A stretch of DNA of 64,000 nucleotides, taken from Jaapia argillacea MUCL 33604 (lineage: Eukaryota > Basidiomycota > Agaricomycetes > Jaapiales > Jaapiaceae). The position numbers and the translations under genes are program-made. Each line of letters opens with the position of its first letter. Positions within the stretch are counted from its first letter, which is position 1. The DNA lies in contig KL197754.1 of assembly GCA_000697665.1 (NCBI GenBank), forward strand, positions 104,622 to 168,621, in the 5' to 3' direction. Under the pieces are notes generated by a model that saw nothing but the letters and a program-made list of their open reading frames with translations, was not told where the DNA came from and did no database searches. Positions 21,532 through 31,958 of the stretch are shown here, piece by piece.

Positions 21532-22827
21532 GATGGCAGCGGGCCCGAGATACAGTGTTGGTTGGAAGGCGGGAAATGTGGACGTGGAGGAACATATGCT
21601 CGACTCCATGGCTTATAAGCCAAACGTTCGGGCCAAAGCGAGGGGTCCACGAGCGGAGTTCAAAGCAAACCTCCAGGTCGAATCAGATCGAGCGTGAGGA
21701 CAATGAGATCCACAAGTTATCGATTGAGGGCTCAAACAGAAGAAGCACGGTGATGGCAGTTGGGTGGCACGCTTGCAACGATCGGTAGACTTACCAAAAT
21801 GGTAAGTTCTCAGCCACAGACGCGTTTAGTGAATCAAATTCTGAAATGACTCCTTGCACGCCTGATATCCTTTCCTGCTACTGCGCTACTTTCTCTGACC
21901 CTGGCATGTAGATCCAATGCTCTGTCAGTGCCTCGGGTGTTTATCTCGTCTAACAACCAACTTTTCGGCTTGAAAGTGTCAACGCCCTTATTTGACCGCA
22001 TGAACATCTTCTATTCCTTCGGTCAGTAAAGCAGAGACAAATTTTATGGGCAGATCAAACGTCGTAGTGCTCTTGCCAGGCACGATTAGAGTGTTGGCGC
22101 TGAGTGAACCCTGGTTATGTGAGCCAGTGAGTCGGCCTCCCGAGGTTTGAGTGCTCAACACCTTCGCCACTCACTAATAGCCCTGCTGGGACAAACGGCG
22201 GAGTCAGCTCAAAAGCTCGCTGGGAGGAGAAGTCCAGGAATTACTTCTCAAAGTAACACCCCCGTTTTTCCTCGCGCAGAATCTGACCTTTTCTATCGAG
22301 TTCTTTCGTTGCTGGGATTTCGAGTTTCTCACCAGGACACAGGCCTGCCATACTTCAACGTGTGGCCCGGCATGAGGTTCACGCTTTCGCATAATTCGAC
22401 AACGGCGTGGACACGCGGAGAAGTGGGTGGTTCCACTCCGATTGTCCAAATCTTTCCCATCTTAATTGCGGTTTCTGCATTCCCACTCGCTACGGTACAA
22501 ATACACGACCAACCAGGGTGATGCCCCTCTGGTACTTATACTATAGTTGACCAATTCTACGATATTTTCTTTCACCCTCCTCCATGGCTACCCTATCCAA
22601 TCCGAACACAGTCATGACACAGTCGCGGAAATCTACCTCAAATCTACCTCCCCGTCCTCCTGCCGGCACTTTGGTGGTAGTAGCTGCTGCGATCTGTGGA
22701 ACCGCCCGCCCGTATTGCCTTCCTCCAAAATGTTCAAGTTGTACCGCAGTGACAAGTGCGATGTTTCTCCCTGACTCGCGCGACCTTCATCGCGCATTCT
22801 ATCCCTAACTCCGTCGCCTCCACGAGG
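21532..22827. other. no gene assigned; possible small or decayed genes
   Basis: On the minus strand, 21988-22170 and 22400-22520 contain protein-like stretches ('SANTLIVPGKSTTTFDLPIK', 'HTLKYGRPVSW') that could be exons of one small gene, but I could not join them in frame. On the plus strand, 22584-22808 is an open 74-codon frame starting ATGGCTACC, with no known domain. None is strong enough to call. Confidence 0.3.
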
Positions 22828-23401
22828 CTATGTAAGAGGCTCGCTTCGCTTTGCCAATTCGTCCACATCACCCAACACCCAGTGCGGGATGTTGTGTTGC
22901 TCTCCTAGGATAATTCGCTGGACAGATTCCATGGATGATTTCGATATCTCCTTTATGGCTGTCTCGCGGATCTTTTTCAAATTCCACATCGCCGACAGCT
23001 TTAGGACCGATGACCATTCTTGACTCGTCCTGAGGGTGGGAGTTCCGTAATCCCTTCGAAGCCGACGTGGTAAGTACTTGGTATGGCTGAATGTGGATCC
23101 GTAACCACTCACTTCGGGTACATCACCCGCGGAAGTCGCAGGAAGTCCTTCTTACTTTATACCCTCCAGTCGCAACGGGTTGTGATCAGATGAGCCTTCG
23201 ACTTCTCCTCCTCCTTGTTGAATACATCGGAGTCGTTCTCAAAATACAATTTGGTAACTTTGAATGGTTGGTCCTCGACCTGCTTTCATTATTAGAATTG
23301 CCTAAGTCTTGGCACGAGCACTAACTGACCAGAAAGACGACACTTTCGAGGTAGTAGGTATGATAGTCCAATTCTTCTCTTGGCACATATACCGTCGGCA
23401 T
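22828..23401 (-). pseudogene. decayed BTB/POZ gene
   Basis: Exon 1 is recognisable from ATG 23401: 'MPTVYVPREELDYHTYYLES' ending in 'VVFL' at the family intron site. Exon 2 starts 'VEDQPFKVTKLYFENDSDVF' and then loses the core BTB helices. The segment matching '[14 protein letters not shown]' lies in another frame and runs into a stop before 'KDFLRLPRVMYPK'. Exon 3 retains 'EWSSVLKLSAMWNLKKIRE' and 'RIILGEQHNIPHWVL' but stops at 'KRSEPLT', well before the usual C-terminal tail. At least one frame change, one internal stop and a C-terminal loss make it a pseudogene of the neighbouring BTB family. Confidence 0.8.
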
Positions 23402-23929
23402 ATATGATTCACTCAGTGCTGCAGTATCACTGGCAGGCCATCGTCAGGTCAGCGTACATTGTTGGACTTTCGTTGCGGGGGAGAGACTTTCTCTGTCCAC
23501 GTGATGATCACGGCTTCCTTCGACTCCTGTATTTCACCAACGAAAGAGCCACCGCCGAATTGGAGGATGAATCTATCCATAAACTTGAGCAACTGATTCA
23601 CCTCCATAATGAGGTTGGTGATGGGTGCGATCTCAAGTCCTTGACCGACCGGTTTCCCACAGAGGTGGACCTAACTCCAGGGGATGTGAGGTCATCCCCC
23701 GTTGATATCTCGAACCTTGGATCTCCGCAGCGTCTACTTGATACATTTATATCTCTGGAAGCTCGAGGGAAAGGTCAGCTAATCATGATGTCCCTAATGA
23801 TGTTTGGAAGATGGTACAGATAACGATGATCTTCATCTGCATTCTTAAATCATATCCCATCCACCAACCTGGAGCCCCTAAGCGGGTGAGGTCTTCAGTT
23901 CGATGGACTAAATATGATTCCTCACCTCG
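23402..23929. other. spacer with an unassigned open frame
   Basis: The plus strand is open for 147 codons (23380-23823) with protein-like composition ('ELEDESIHKLEQLIHLHNEV'), but it has no known domain, no homologue I recognise, and overlaps the 5' end of the BTB pseudogene on the other strand. I do not call it a gene. No other feature seen. Confidence 0.25.
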
Positions 23930-24901
23930 TCAGAGACCGAATACTGTCTTGATACGTTCAGTGAAGTCAACCTCGCTCTTTGCTCCCCTTCCGGTGTTGC
24001 AAGTCGAGGTCACGACGAAGTTGCATCCACAATTGTAGCATCGCGTTCCGCTGCTACAATTGCCGCAACCTTGCTGCCCATTCGCCGCAACTGGTGCGTT
24101 GGCCGTCGTGGTGAACCCACAGTAGTAGCAACGCGTGCCATACTGACAATTCCCACAACCACCCTGACGCACAACCGACTGAACCGCGCATTCTCTGACA
24201 GAAGCCATCTTTAGAGCCCAACTGATACCCAATTTACCAGCATCGTCTTCTCCGATTGGGTCTTCTCGTTGAGCTAACGCATTGAGCGCCGGTAGGAGCC
24301 AGTCCGTGACTTGATACTTGTTGGCAAGGGCAATCTTGTCAACAACTCCGATATCCTGCTTCGCAATCTCCTCGATGGAGAGGGCCCTGACAGCTTCGAA
24401 CTGCCACATGGTGGATAAATCGAGGACAGCAGTCCATTCAGACAAGGTCAAGCTGAATGGTTTGCCGAAGCTCCTTTGTCTGCATCGTCAGCTTTTTGAT
24501 CCACTTGACGGAGGTAGAATAGGACTGACGGTGGATACATTACCCGCAGGAGTTGACAAAAGTCGTTCGCTTTCACGCCCTCAAGGAGAAGAGGATGGTC
24601 GATGCTGGATCCATCCGGCGAGCCTCCCTTCGGCACTGGGACGCTGAACATATCTCTGAAAATCTCAGAGTCGCTCTCGAAGTAACGACGAGGGATCTGA
24701 AACAACTGGCGCTCGACCTTGTAGAGCGTGAGTCGAGGATCCCGGCTCTGCATAATAACAAATACTCACTTGCACAATAATATTCTCGAAGAAGAACTCA
24801 GCGTTCTTCTGTAAACCCCCCTCTTGGTCTGCATCCTCAGTCGTTCTACCGGCGTCGTCCATTGGAAATTGGAAACCTTCGCTGCTGAGGACGTGCTCCA
24901 T
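23930..24901 (-). CDS. BTB/POZ protein with paired cysteine knuckles
   Basis: Exon 1 starts at ATG 24901 ('MEHVLSSEGFQFPMDD') and ends 'EFFFENIIVQ'. Exon 2 begins 'VERQLFQIPRRYFESDSEIF' and includes 'DHPLLLEGVKANDFCQLLRVMYP'. Exon 3 has 'LSEWTAVLDLSTMWQFEAV', 'VVDKIALANKYQVTDWLLPA' and 'LGISWALKMASVRECA'. A C-terminal extension then carries two CxxC-x5-CxxC units ('CGNCQYGTRCYYC' and 'CGNCSSGTRCYNC') about 20 residues apart, a plausible pair of metal knuckles. The protein ends with the family tail 'GRGAKSEVDFTERIKTVFGL'. Exon boundaries match the other BTB genes. It is about 65% similar by eye to the gene at 26457-27424, so the two arose by local duplication. Probable adaptor or transcription-related protein; the knuckles are unusual for BTB proteins known to me. 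Confidence 0.85.
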
Positions 24902-25758
24902 AACGAAGAGGGGTGCGGTGTGGGTAAATGCTGGTAACTTTGCACAAACAGGCCTTCACGTATGGCCTCGAGGAAGGCATGTGGCCACATACCTGTTTTT
25001 GGAGCACCGAGGAACCATTCTCCAATCATCTCATTATCAAAAGGCTCGGCGTTTATCGATTATGATCGGTACTAAGGTTTCAAATCTTAAGAATCAACGG
25101 AGAGAAGAGAACACAGATACTGTCAGATTCCAACGCTCGTGTAGACGCCGAGCGGCGCAACATTCTGCGAATCTGCGCATTGTTCGATCCATACAGAAGT
25201 AGACCCGGTGAAGATAGTTTCAGAGGGTGATCCCGACGATTGGTCTCAGAATGAATCATCTGGTTACAATCATCGTGACACTGCGAACCATGGTCTTAAG
25301 GAACCATAAGGTGAGATGCGACTCCAGAGTAAGATGATCGTTGTCACCTCAGCACCGCCAAAACTGCGTCATTTCTACCACGAGCGAAATTCCGTACTCC
25401 TTTCCCGTTGTTGAACAATATTGTAATAGAATCACCATAAACGCCATCGTCGAGTGAGCCAGGGGACCAACAAGGTGTCAACGCCAAAACGCCCGTCGAG
25501 AGTCCCAGCGAATATAACCAGAGGCTACGGAAGATAAACGGGGATGACAGAGCGGCGTAACTGGCCTGGGGTGGAAGGGATTTCGTAGGTTTTAAGCCGG
25601 GGGAACGCCGCTTGGATAGACCATATTGGACGGTCGGAAGTGGCTATCACTGTGGGTGGTTACAGTTTCCCCTCCCGGAGTTGGAGGGCGAAGGATGGCG
25701 GCGATATTGAACGGTAGAGGCAGCACTGGCCCGTATTCCCCACGTGAAAGTTGTTGCT
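24902..25758. other. intergenic, nothing recognised
   Basis: Only short shadow frames on both strands. No repeat ends, RNA genes or family matches seen. Confidence 0.4.
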
Positions 25759-26457
25759 TCAAGTTGTCATGCGTCGCAGGGTAATTGCCGCCACACCGAG
25801 GCAGAGATAGATAGATAGACATATACGCGGCTTGGTCCCGTTGAACTTGAAGAACTGCCAGTTTGTGCGGAAGCGCCCTGGCTCGGGAGCAGAGTCTCTC
25901 AACACTTTATGTAATTCCGTCACCACTGTACCCTCGTCCTTTCTTGGCATCGCCCAGGGCACTCTTGCAGATTGCTTGCAAACATACCTTGCCATCAGGG
26001 CCACGTATTTCGAAATCTCCAGACTGACTTCTACCTTGGATACCGAGTCTCTGGTCGGTGCAACCGATGTGCCTGTCGTCTCCCTTAGTGCTGAGCATCT
26101 GTACTCGCCATCGATAATTGGTTGAGAGACGCCATCCCAAGGGAATACGAGTCGGCGTCCCAGGTTGGATTGTAAGATGCTTCGTTCGTCCAGGATGCCG
26201 GGTCGGCTTTCGACAGCCGTACGTCGAGGGTGAGGCGAAGATATCATAATGATGTTCCATTCCTCATCACCCGGCAAAAGCACAGAATCCTGACTCTCAA
26301 ACGTATTCAAAGGTGAATCCCAATCATTTGCCTGAGATCCCCCCTCTTCAGTGACAATATTTCCGTCAACCAAGGGCGAACATCCATCTTTGACCGGTGG
26401 TTTCCTTGCGGACACAAATAAGGGACTCGCCTCGGCGAGTGAAGGTTTCTCACCCAT
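25759..26457 (-). CDS. hypothetical protein overlapping the BTB stop codon
   Basis: An open frame of about 232 codons from ATG 26457 ('MGEKPSLAEASPLF') to 25759. Composition looks protein-like: an acidic stretch 'DWDSPLNTFESQDSVLLPGD', then 'EEWNIIMISSP', 'SNLGRRLVFPWDGVSQPIID' and a helical 'SLEISKYVALMARYVC'. I recognise no domain. The ATG shares one base with the TAA stop of the upstream BTB gene (TAATG), an arrangement that could allow re-initiation on one mRNA. The first codons also read ATGG/GTGAG, so a splice donor from the BTB transcript is an alternative. The C-terminal 25 residues are hydrophobic and may be read-through of non-coding sequence. It could be a chance frame; the length and composition make me keep it with low confidence. 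Confidence 0.4.
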   Translation of the reverse strand: MGEKPSLAEASPLFVSARKPPVKDGCSPLVDGNIVTEEGGSQANDWDSPLNTFESQDSVLLPGDEEWNIIMISSPHPRRTAVESRPGILDERSILQSNLGRRLVFPWDGVSQPIIDGEYRCSALRETTGTSVAPTRDSVSKVEVSLEISKYVALMARYVCKQSARVPWAMPRKDEGTVVTELHKVLRDSAPEPGRFRTNWQFFKFNGTKPRICLSIYLCLGVAAITLRRMTT

Positions 26458-27424
26458 TATAGCCCAAACACTTCTTTGATCCGTGCTGTAAAGTCCACTT
26501 CCCTCCTTGCTCCTCTTCCCTTGTTGCACACCGAGAATTCTGGGCCCACGAAGTTTTTATCGCAATCGAAACAGCGAGCTCCGTAGTCGCAGTGGGTGCA
26601 CCCTGGCCTTCCGTCCGCAGTGGCGGTCGTATTGATCGCTTGGGAAGGCGAGTAAGTGCAATATCCGCATTGTAGCCCGAATTGACAATCCCCGCAGCCA
26701 CTCCGACCGCCCCGACGAGGGACAATCTGTACAGCACACTCCCTTACCGATGCTATCTTCAGAGCACATTCCGCGCCCAGTTTCCCCATTTCTTCTAAAC
26801 TGATCGGTGCTTCTCGTTGTGCCAATGCGTTGAGCGACGGTAGGAGCCACGCCGTCAGGTGGCATTTGTTCGCCAAGGCAATCTTGTGAACGATTTCGAT
26901 TTCCCTTTTAGCAAGCTCCGCTATGGCCAAGGCCTTAATGGCTTCGAACTCCCACATCGTGGATAAATCGAGTACCGCAATCCATTGCGACAAATTCAAG
27001 CTGGGTGACTTGCGGAAGTTCCTTTGTCTGCATCGTCAGTTTATCCTTCAGTTGATAGACGGAAGACTGACGTGGATACATTACACGCAGGAGTTGACGG
27101 AAGTCGTCTTTTCTCACACCCTCAAGGCGCAGTGGATGATCGATGCTTGAGCCGTCTGCAGGGCTTCCCTCGGGAACTGGGACGCTGAACATCCCTCTGA
27201 AGATCTCCGAGTCGTTTTCGAAGTAGCGACGAGGGATTTGAAAGCGTTGACCCTCAACCTGGACAGTCGTCAGCAAAAGAAATTGGAATGGCGATCCGTG
27301 CACTGACCAACAAAGTCATGTTTTCGAAGAAGAACTCGGGATCATTCTCGACTTCAATATCACGACTAGGATCGCCCATATTCTGATCTCCCAGGGAACC
27401 TTCGCTACTGGGGACGTGCTTCAT
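26457..27424 (-). CDS. BTB/POZ protein with paired cysteine knuckles (paralogue)
   Basis: Exon 1 from ATG 27424 ends 'EFFFENMTLL'. Exon 2 begins 'VEGQRFQIPRRYFENDSEIF', with 'DHPLRLEGVRKDDFRQLLRVMYP'. Exon 3 has 'LSQWIAVLDLSTMWEFEAIKA', 'VHKIALANKCHLTAWLLPS' and 'KLGAECALKIASVRECA'. The C-terminal extension again has two CxxC-x5-CxxC units ('CGDCQFGLQCGYC' and 'CTHCDYGARCFDC') and the tail 'GRGARREVDFTARIKEVFGL'. All eight cysteines of the two knuckles are conserved with the paralogue at 23930-24901, while the linkers between them differ, which argues that the knuckles are under selection. Same exon structure as the other family members. The stop codon overlaps the start of a hypothetical ORF. 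Confidence 0.85.
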
Positions 27425-27719
27425 AGTGAGGAGGAAAACGGTGTGGCTACACCCTTCATACGAACAGCGCCTTGAGGTATCCTCACCCCTTGCCTCGAGG
27501 AACGCGTGTCGATATTTTCGGCGTGATCGGGAACTGTGATCTCTCGTCCTCCAATCATCTCAAGATCTGCTGGTTGGGCATCTATCGCGAATCCCCATGC
27601 CTATTCCTAGTCCTCGGAATATGGATGGAGCGCAGCCTGCGGGTGGCTATGCAATTCCAGAATGGGTTCCTCGGGACGAATCAGACATTTCCCACTACTT
27701 CGTCGACGGCTGTCATCTC

Positions 27720-27985
27720 TAGCGGGGGTCATTGGCTTTCGGACCCTCAAGACGTAGATGACGATCCACGCTAGGTCCATCAAGAATACTAATCTTTGGT
27801 TCTGGGATATCCAACGGTGTCTTTCAAAATCTCCGAATCGGTCTCGACTAGGAATTTGGAATGATAGCAGGTGGTACAAGCGGAAGGATAGACAATCTCA
27901 CCTGCACCACGACGTTTTCAAAGAATTCCTCGGGGCCCTTCAACACAGCTGCGTTGCAGGTGGCATTGTCTATGACATTCGCGAC
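27720..27985 (-). pseudogene. relic of another BTB gene
   Basis: Minus-strand remnants in family order: exon-1 end 'GPEEFFENVVVQ' followed by a GTGAG donor (near 27900), 'FQIPSR' and 'ETDSEI' in different frames (about 27810-27880), and 'DRHLRLEGPKANDP' near 27750. The same segments in the intact neighbour read 'EFFFENIIVQ', 'FQIPRRYFESDSEIF' and 'DHPLLLEGVKANDF'. Several stops and shifts interrupt it and no exon 3 was found. It is a third local copy that has died. Confidence 0.65.
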
Positions 27986-28660
27986 TGATGTTGGACACTG
28001 GCGATCTTCAGCAAAGACAACTTGAATGTGTGCAATGATGAAGGGTCCGCTGTTGCATGGCGTTCAAGTTGGACAACCAGTACGCTCTCCTCCGTTGCCT
28101 CGCGCAAAAATATGCTGACAGTCACAAGTACACCTCTGTTTGGGACTCCAGTATCTAGTATTATCTCGCTCTGGAATGGCAACCCTGCTTGTGGGGGTCT
28201 ACGTATCTGGCCGTGAAGCGGGTCGTGGGAATTACGCTCTTGGCTAGTACGATTCCAGCGAAGCCGACATGGAGAATCAAACTGGATCCAATCGTCCGCA
28301 CGCACACGTTCAACCCGTGGCCTACCTCAGTGATAGATATATAATGTCTTGTTCTCCACCACTTGGCAGATGGGGCCGGAGCAGGAACCGTCCATGGCGT
28401 CCCCTCCGAGATCGCATTCGAGCTCATGTTGAAGATCATCCTCTTCAGACGTTGTGAAGCACAATGTCCACACAGGTTCACGCCACGGTTTTCGGCTCCG
28501 AGCCTGAGTTACCAAATCCTTTGTCTCTAGACCACCGGATGGTCAAGTTCACAAACCATCGTCACGTTTCTGTGGCTCGCCAGCGGCATGGTAGGTCCAT
28601 TTGTCACGATGGCCCATGCACAGAACAATGAGTGGGGAATTCCACAAGTGTGGACCCGCT
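27986..28660. other. intergenic, nothing recognised
   Basis: Only overlapping short frames on both strands; none resembles a family I know. Confidence 0.35.
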
Positions 28661-28664
28661 GGTT

Positions 28665-28671
28665 TATATAA
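28665..28671 (+). promoter_or_regulatory. TATA box
   Basis: TATATAA lies about 120 nt before the ATG at 28788 and is followed by a pyrimidine-rich leader, the usual layout of a fungal core promoter. Confidence 0.5.
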
Positions 28672-28787
28672 CTTGCATCGGTTTGTTTTGCCTCTTGTCT
28701 CCTCCCTGCGACATTCAGGGCAGTCGAACCTCAAGACTCAAGTCACATTTTACCATTTACGATATCATCCTCCTCAACCACTCCACC

Positions 28788-29384
28788 ATGTCTTACGAAG
28801 TTACCACTTCCACCTACCGTCGCATTACCTCCTGCGTAGATGTACGTGTCCTGACTCGTTCGTCCTATCCTCATGCTCACATACGTTCCACAGGCATCAT
28901 TTGATGTATCCTTGTCACCACTACATACCCTCGACATGCTCCCGTTCTGCCCTTCCACGTCAGCAGACGACGACGTCAACGATCTGAAATGCGAGCTCCA
29001 TACGTTCTCCGCATATGGGATTGCCCAATGCGATGCCTTTAATTCAGGAGGCATGTCCCAAACTATTTCTCGGCCACCTAAGGCGCGAAGGAGAGCTAGA
29101 CCTTCCGGTATTCGAGTGAGTCACTGCATTGTGAAGTTTATCGCCCCACCATGTTCTGACAGGCTTTACAGTTCCCAGACCTCAATGTGTTGAAGGCTCG
29201 AATTAAAGATTTCGCCGCCACGCACCCGAGAGGAACTTCGCCGCAGCTCAGCGATCTCCTTTCCGTGTCACGTCCCTCCGAAACACAGAAAACGGCATCC
29301 TCCAACCCCTCCCACACTCGGATGCGAGTACTATCATCTCGCTTGGGTAGCCGACCACCGCATCGAAATATTGCTGCAGCCTGA
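28788..29384 (+). CDS. small protein of unknown function
   Basis: Three exons join in frame: exon 1 from ATG 28788 ('MSYEVTTSTYRRITSCVD'); exon 2 from about 28895 ('ASFDVSLSPLHTLDMLPF', 'HTFSAYGIAQCDAFNSGG', 'RPPKARRRARPSGIR'); exon 3 from about 29163 ('ALQFPDLNVLKARIKDFA', ending 'RPPHRNIAAA'). About 170 residues. There is a basic patch in the middle and a short amphipathic stretch in exon 3, with no transmembrane segment and no domain I recognise. A TATA box, canonical GT-AG introns and a clean frame across both joins support a real, regulated gene. Confidence 0.6.
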
Positions 29385-29708
29385 GGAAGCCTTGTTCCTA
29401 CTGCATGATGTCGGTCCTCCTCCCATGATCGTTTTATCCATTTCAACTCTTTCTATGTGATCCTCCCTTTTCTCAGCTCTGTAGACACGGATATTGTGCT
29501 TTGTATGATTAGGATATCGTTACGGCGCCTCCAATGCTTCTCGAATGCCGTCAATGTAAAGTTCTCGCGACTCTTGAAGTCATCGCTCATCTCCACGGAC
29601 AAGCCTTCGGAAGTCTTTTTCAGCTTGATCCACCAGTTTGCAAATCTTCGGTCTCCTCCGTACCTCGTTGTTATCGGACCTCGATGTCAGACGAGCCTAA
29701 ACGTACAA

Positions 29709-31045
29709 ATGATTCAAGATCCTCGCTTCGCCAAGGATCCGCCTCTTCCTTCCCAAATCCACTTTCGAGTCACTAGTCAGAGTCCATCAGCCCTTGATCC
29801 ATGCAGGTCGTAACATCAGAAGAGTATCGTCAAATACTCGACATTTCAGTCGAGTCTTTAGCTCGTTTATCGGGTGCTACCGATACAGAGGACGTTCCCG
29901 ATTCTCAAAGAAGTTTCAAATTGAAACAACAGGTGAGCTTATCTATCCTTTCTCTAACTTTGAATGGAATCGACCTGGCTGAGCTTGATGTGATGGGTCG
30001 GATGATCCACTAGTTGGGCGTTTTGCAATCGAAACCACAAGCGGAGCAAGCCAAAATTCATCAGTAAGTTCACAATTCAAGTCGTTCGTTGGTCATCGGA
30101 AATTTAGGGGATGAAATTGGCTGAATGCGGTGTGATTGGATAGTGAACTCGCAGCGAAACATCTCCCTATCCTCGCAGCTAAATTCAAGCAAAGCAAAGG
30201 ACCGCTCAATGCACCCATGACCTTGCTAAATGTCATAAGTTACACGTCCGTCCGACTCCTGTCTGTCCGATACTCAATTCTTGACAAAATTTACCTTCTC
30301 ATCGTTCCAGCCCCTACTTTGTTCGCTTCATCGGGACGCCAGACGGTCATGGTATCGCAGCCTTGCAAGCCAAACGTATGAATGAGTCAGAGGTGGAGCA
30401 CACCGACCGAGATCAAATTGGAGAAATGTGTCAGTTTTTGGCGACATTATTGTTGTTGCAAGGGGTGAATGGTATAGATGCGGATGAGAAGGCGTCGTTG
30501 GTGAAGAGGTTGAAGAAATGGGAGAGAACATTCCCTGGAAGATTGGCCTCGACTGCCAGTTCTCGCAGTTTGGCGATCTTGAACAACGAAATGTGAGTCG
30601 TAATTTTGCTCAAAGTGACTGGGTTGAGCATCGGGTTACTTATGCGAGAAACAGAGGGATGAGAAGGGCATTGGACCAGTCGAGAAAGACCATCATTCGT
30701 GGTGTTGAGCAATGTGGTGCCGATGGATGTTTCCGTCGACGGGATTCACAAACTCCGGGCCCTGAACTCAAGCAATGCGCCCGGTAAGTGATCTTCAAAC
30801 TTGCGTCCTTCGCGGAGTTTCCAACCTGGAAAACGGCTGACGATATTCGTTGTCGTGTCCTATCGTCGGTTTCGAATTCCTACAGTTGCAAAACGGCAAT
30901 TTACGTGAGTGATCCCCCTTCTCCGCCAGTGGGTCCTATTTGATTCCCGTTCTCGGTTTGTTGGATGTTGGAAAGTGCGGACCGGAACACCAAAAGCAAG
31001 CGTGGTCAACTCACAAGGGTCTTTGCTTTGCACCCAGTTTCTGAG
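29709..31045 (+). CDS. MYND-type zinc-finger protein
   Basis: Several short exons starting at ATG 29709 ('MIQDPRFAKDPPLPSQIHF'), then 'VVTSEEYRQILDISVESLAR', 'LGVLQSKPQAEQAKIHH', 'ELAAKHLPILAAKFKQSKGP', 'PYFVRFIGTPDGHG', 'IGEMCQFLATLLLLQGVNG' and a C-terminal zinc finger. The finger spans three exons: 'CGADGC', then 'ELKQCARCKTAIYC', then 'GPEHQKQAWSTHKGLC', giving C-x4-C, C-x2-C-x4-YC and W-x2-H-x3-C, the MYND spacing. MYND fingers usually mediate protein-protein contacts. The helical middle may be a repeat-like scaffold. The donor used near 30240 is weak and is the least certain join. Such short MYND proteins are common in mushrooms; roles are mostly unknown. Confidence 0.75.
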
Positions 31046-31890
31046 GGTTCATTGTGTATTCGGAGGCATCGAGGATCTGACCTCTGTATCCGGAGATAAC
31101 CCTCCCGACGTCCTCCGTACATTTCCTCGCTCACAATTGGCGAACTCTTTGTCCGGGTCTTCATTGGCGACTAGCGCCGCCACCATCAACCCATTATCAT
31201 ATGTCTCGCTTGTTCCAAGTTGCGCTTCAAGAACGCAATCATCATGAGTTCTCGAGGCTTCTGAATTCAGTTCAGTTATTCCTGCGACGAACGAATCACC
31301 GGATGCTTTCGAGGTTCGAGAGCAAGAACACGTTTCTGATGTGACGAATGCGCCAACTTGTTCCACCTCGAAGAACTGGAGAGTGCGATCCGATAGCTCA
31401 GCGAAACTGTTATCCATGCTCTATCTTGGACGTTATCGCCGCTCGGCACCAGAGGTTTGCCAGGAAAGGATCGGTGAAAGAGAGCCATGTGGTCGGTGCA
31501 GATCTGGGAGTTGCTACGTTTATCATGTTCCTTGACAAAAAGAGATGGGCGTATGACATAAAGATGTTGATCATGGCACGAGGAGTGCGTGAGGTGTCGG
31601 GTAGGGCAATGCTTTTTACTCTTGACCACTCGCGAAATTCTAAACATGTGGAATGGATTGGCAAGTGGTGGGAGGGGCGACCTGAAGAAACCGTATTGGG
31701 AAGGTTCCATCGCGGACCCGATACGCTATAGGGACTTCTTCCAGAAGTTGCACACAAGGTGGCACGAAGCCAAATTCAGTGCCACCCTTTTTTTATCGTC
31801 ATCCCCTCAGCTGCCCGTTTCAAAACCCACTCACACGCCGCCATTCCCCCGTTCAACTCCTCGAAAGCCTCAGTCGAGACCCCTCCCCAT
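31046..31890. other. intergenic; antisense open frames only
   Basis: Two minus-strand frames (31049-31417 and 31276-31710) are open but overlap each other and have no family resemblance or clear splice sites. I do not call them. Confidence 0.35.
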
Positions 31891-31893
31891 TCA

Positions 31894-31900
31894 TATAAAA
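31894..31900 (+). promoter_or_regulatory. TATA box
   Basis: TATAAAA about 60 nt before the ATG at 31959, with a C/T-rich leader between. Confidence 0.55.
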
Positions 31901-31958
31901 CTCCACCGATCTTCACCCGGATACGCGCTTTCACCCCATCGTTGTACACCTCCGAATC

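Noticed and set aside
23380-23823. 147-codon plus-strand frame
   Set aside because: Overlaps the start of the BTB pseudogene on the other strand, no domain, no splice signals; kept only as a note.
31049-31757. Overlapping minus-strand frames of 115-144 codons
   Set aside because: Mutually overlapping in different frames with no family resemblance; probably chance.
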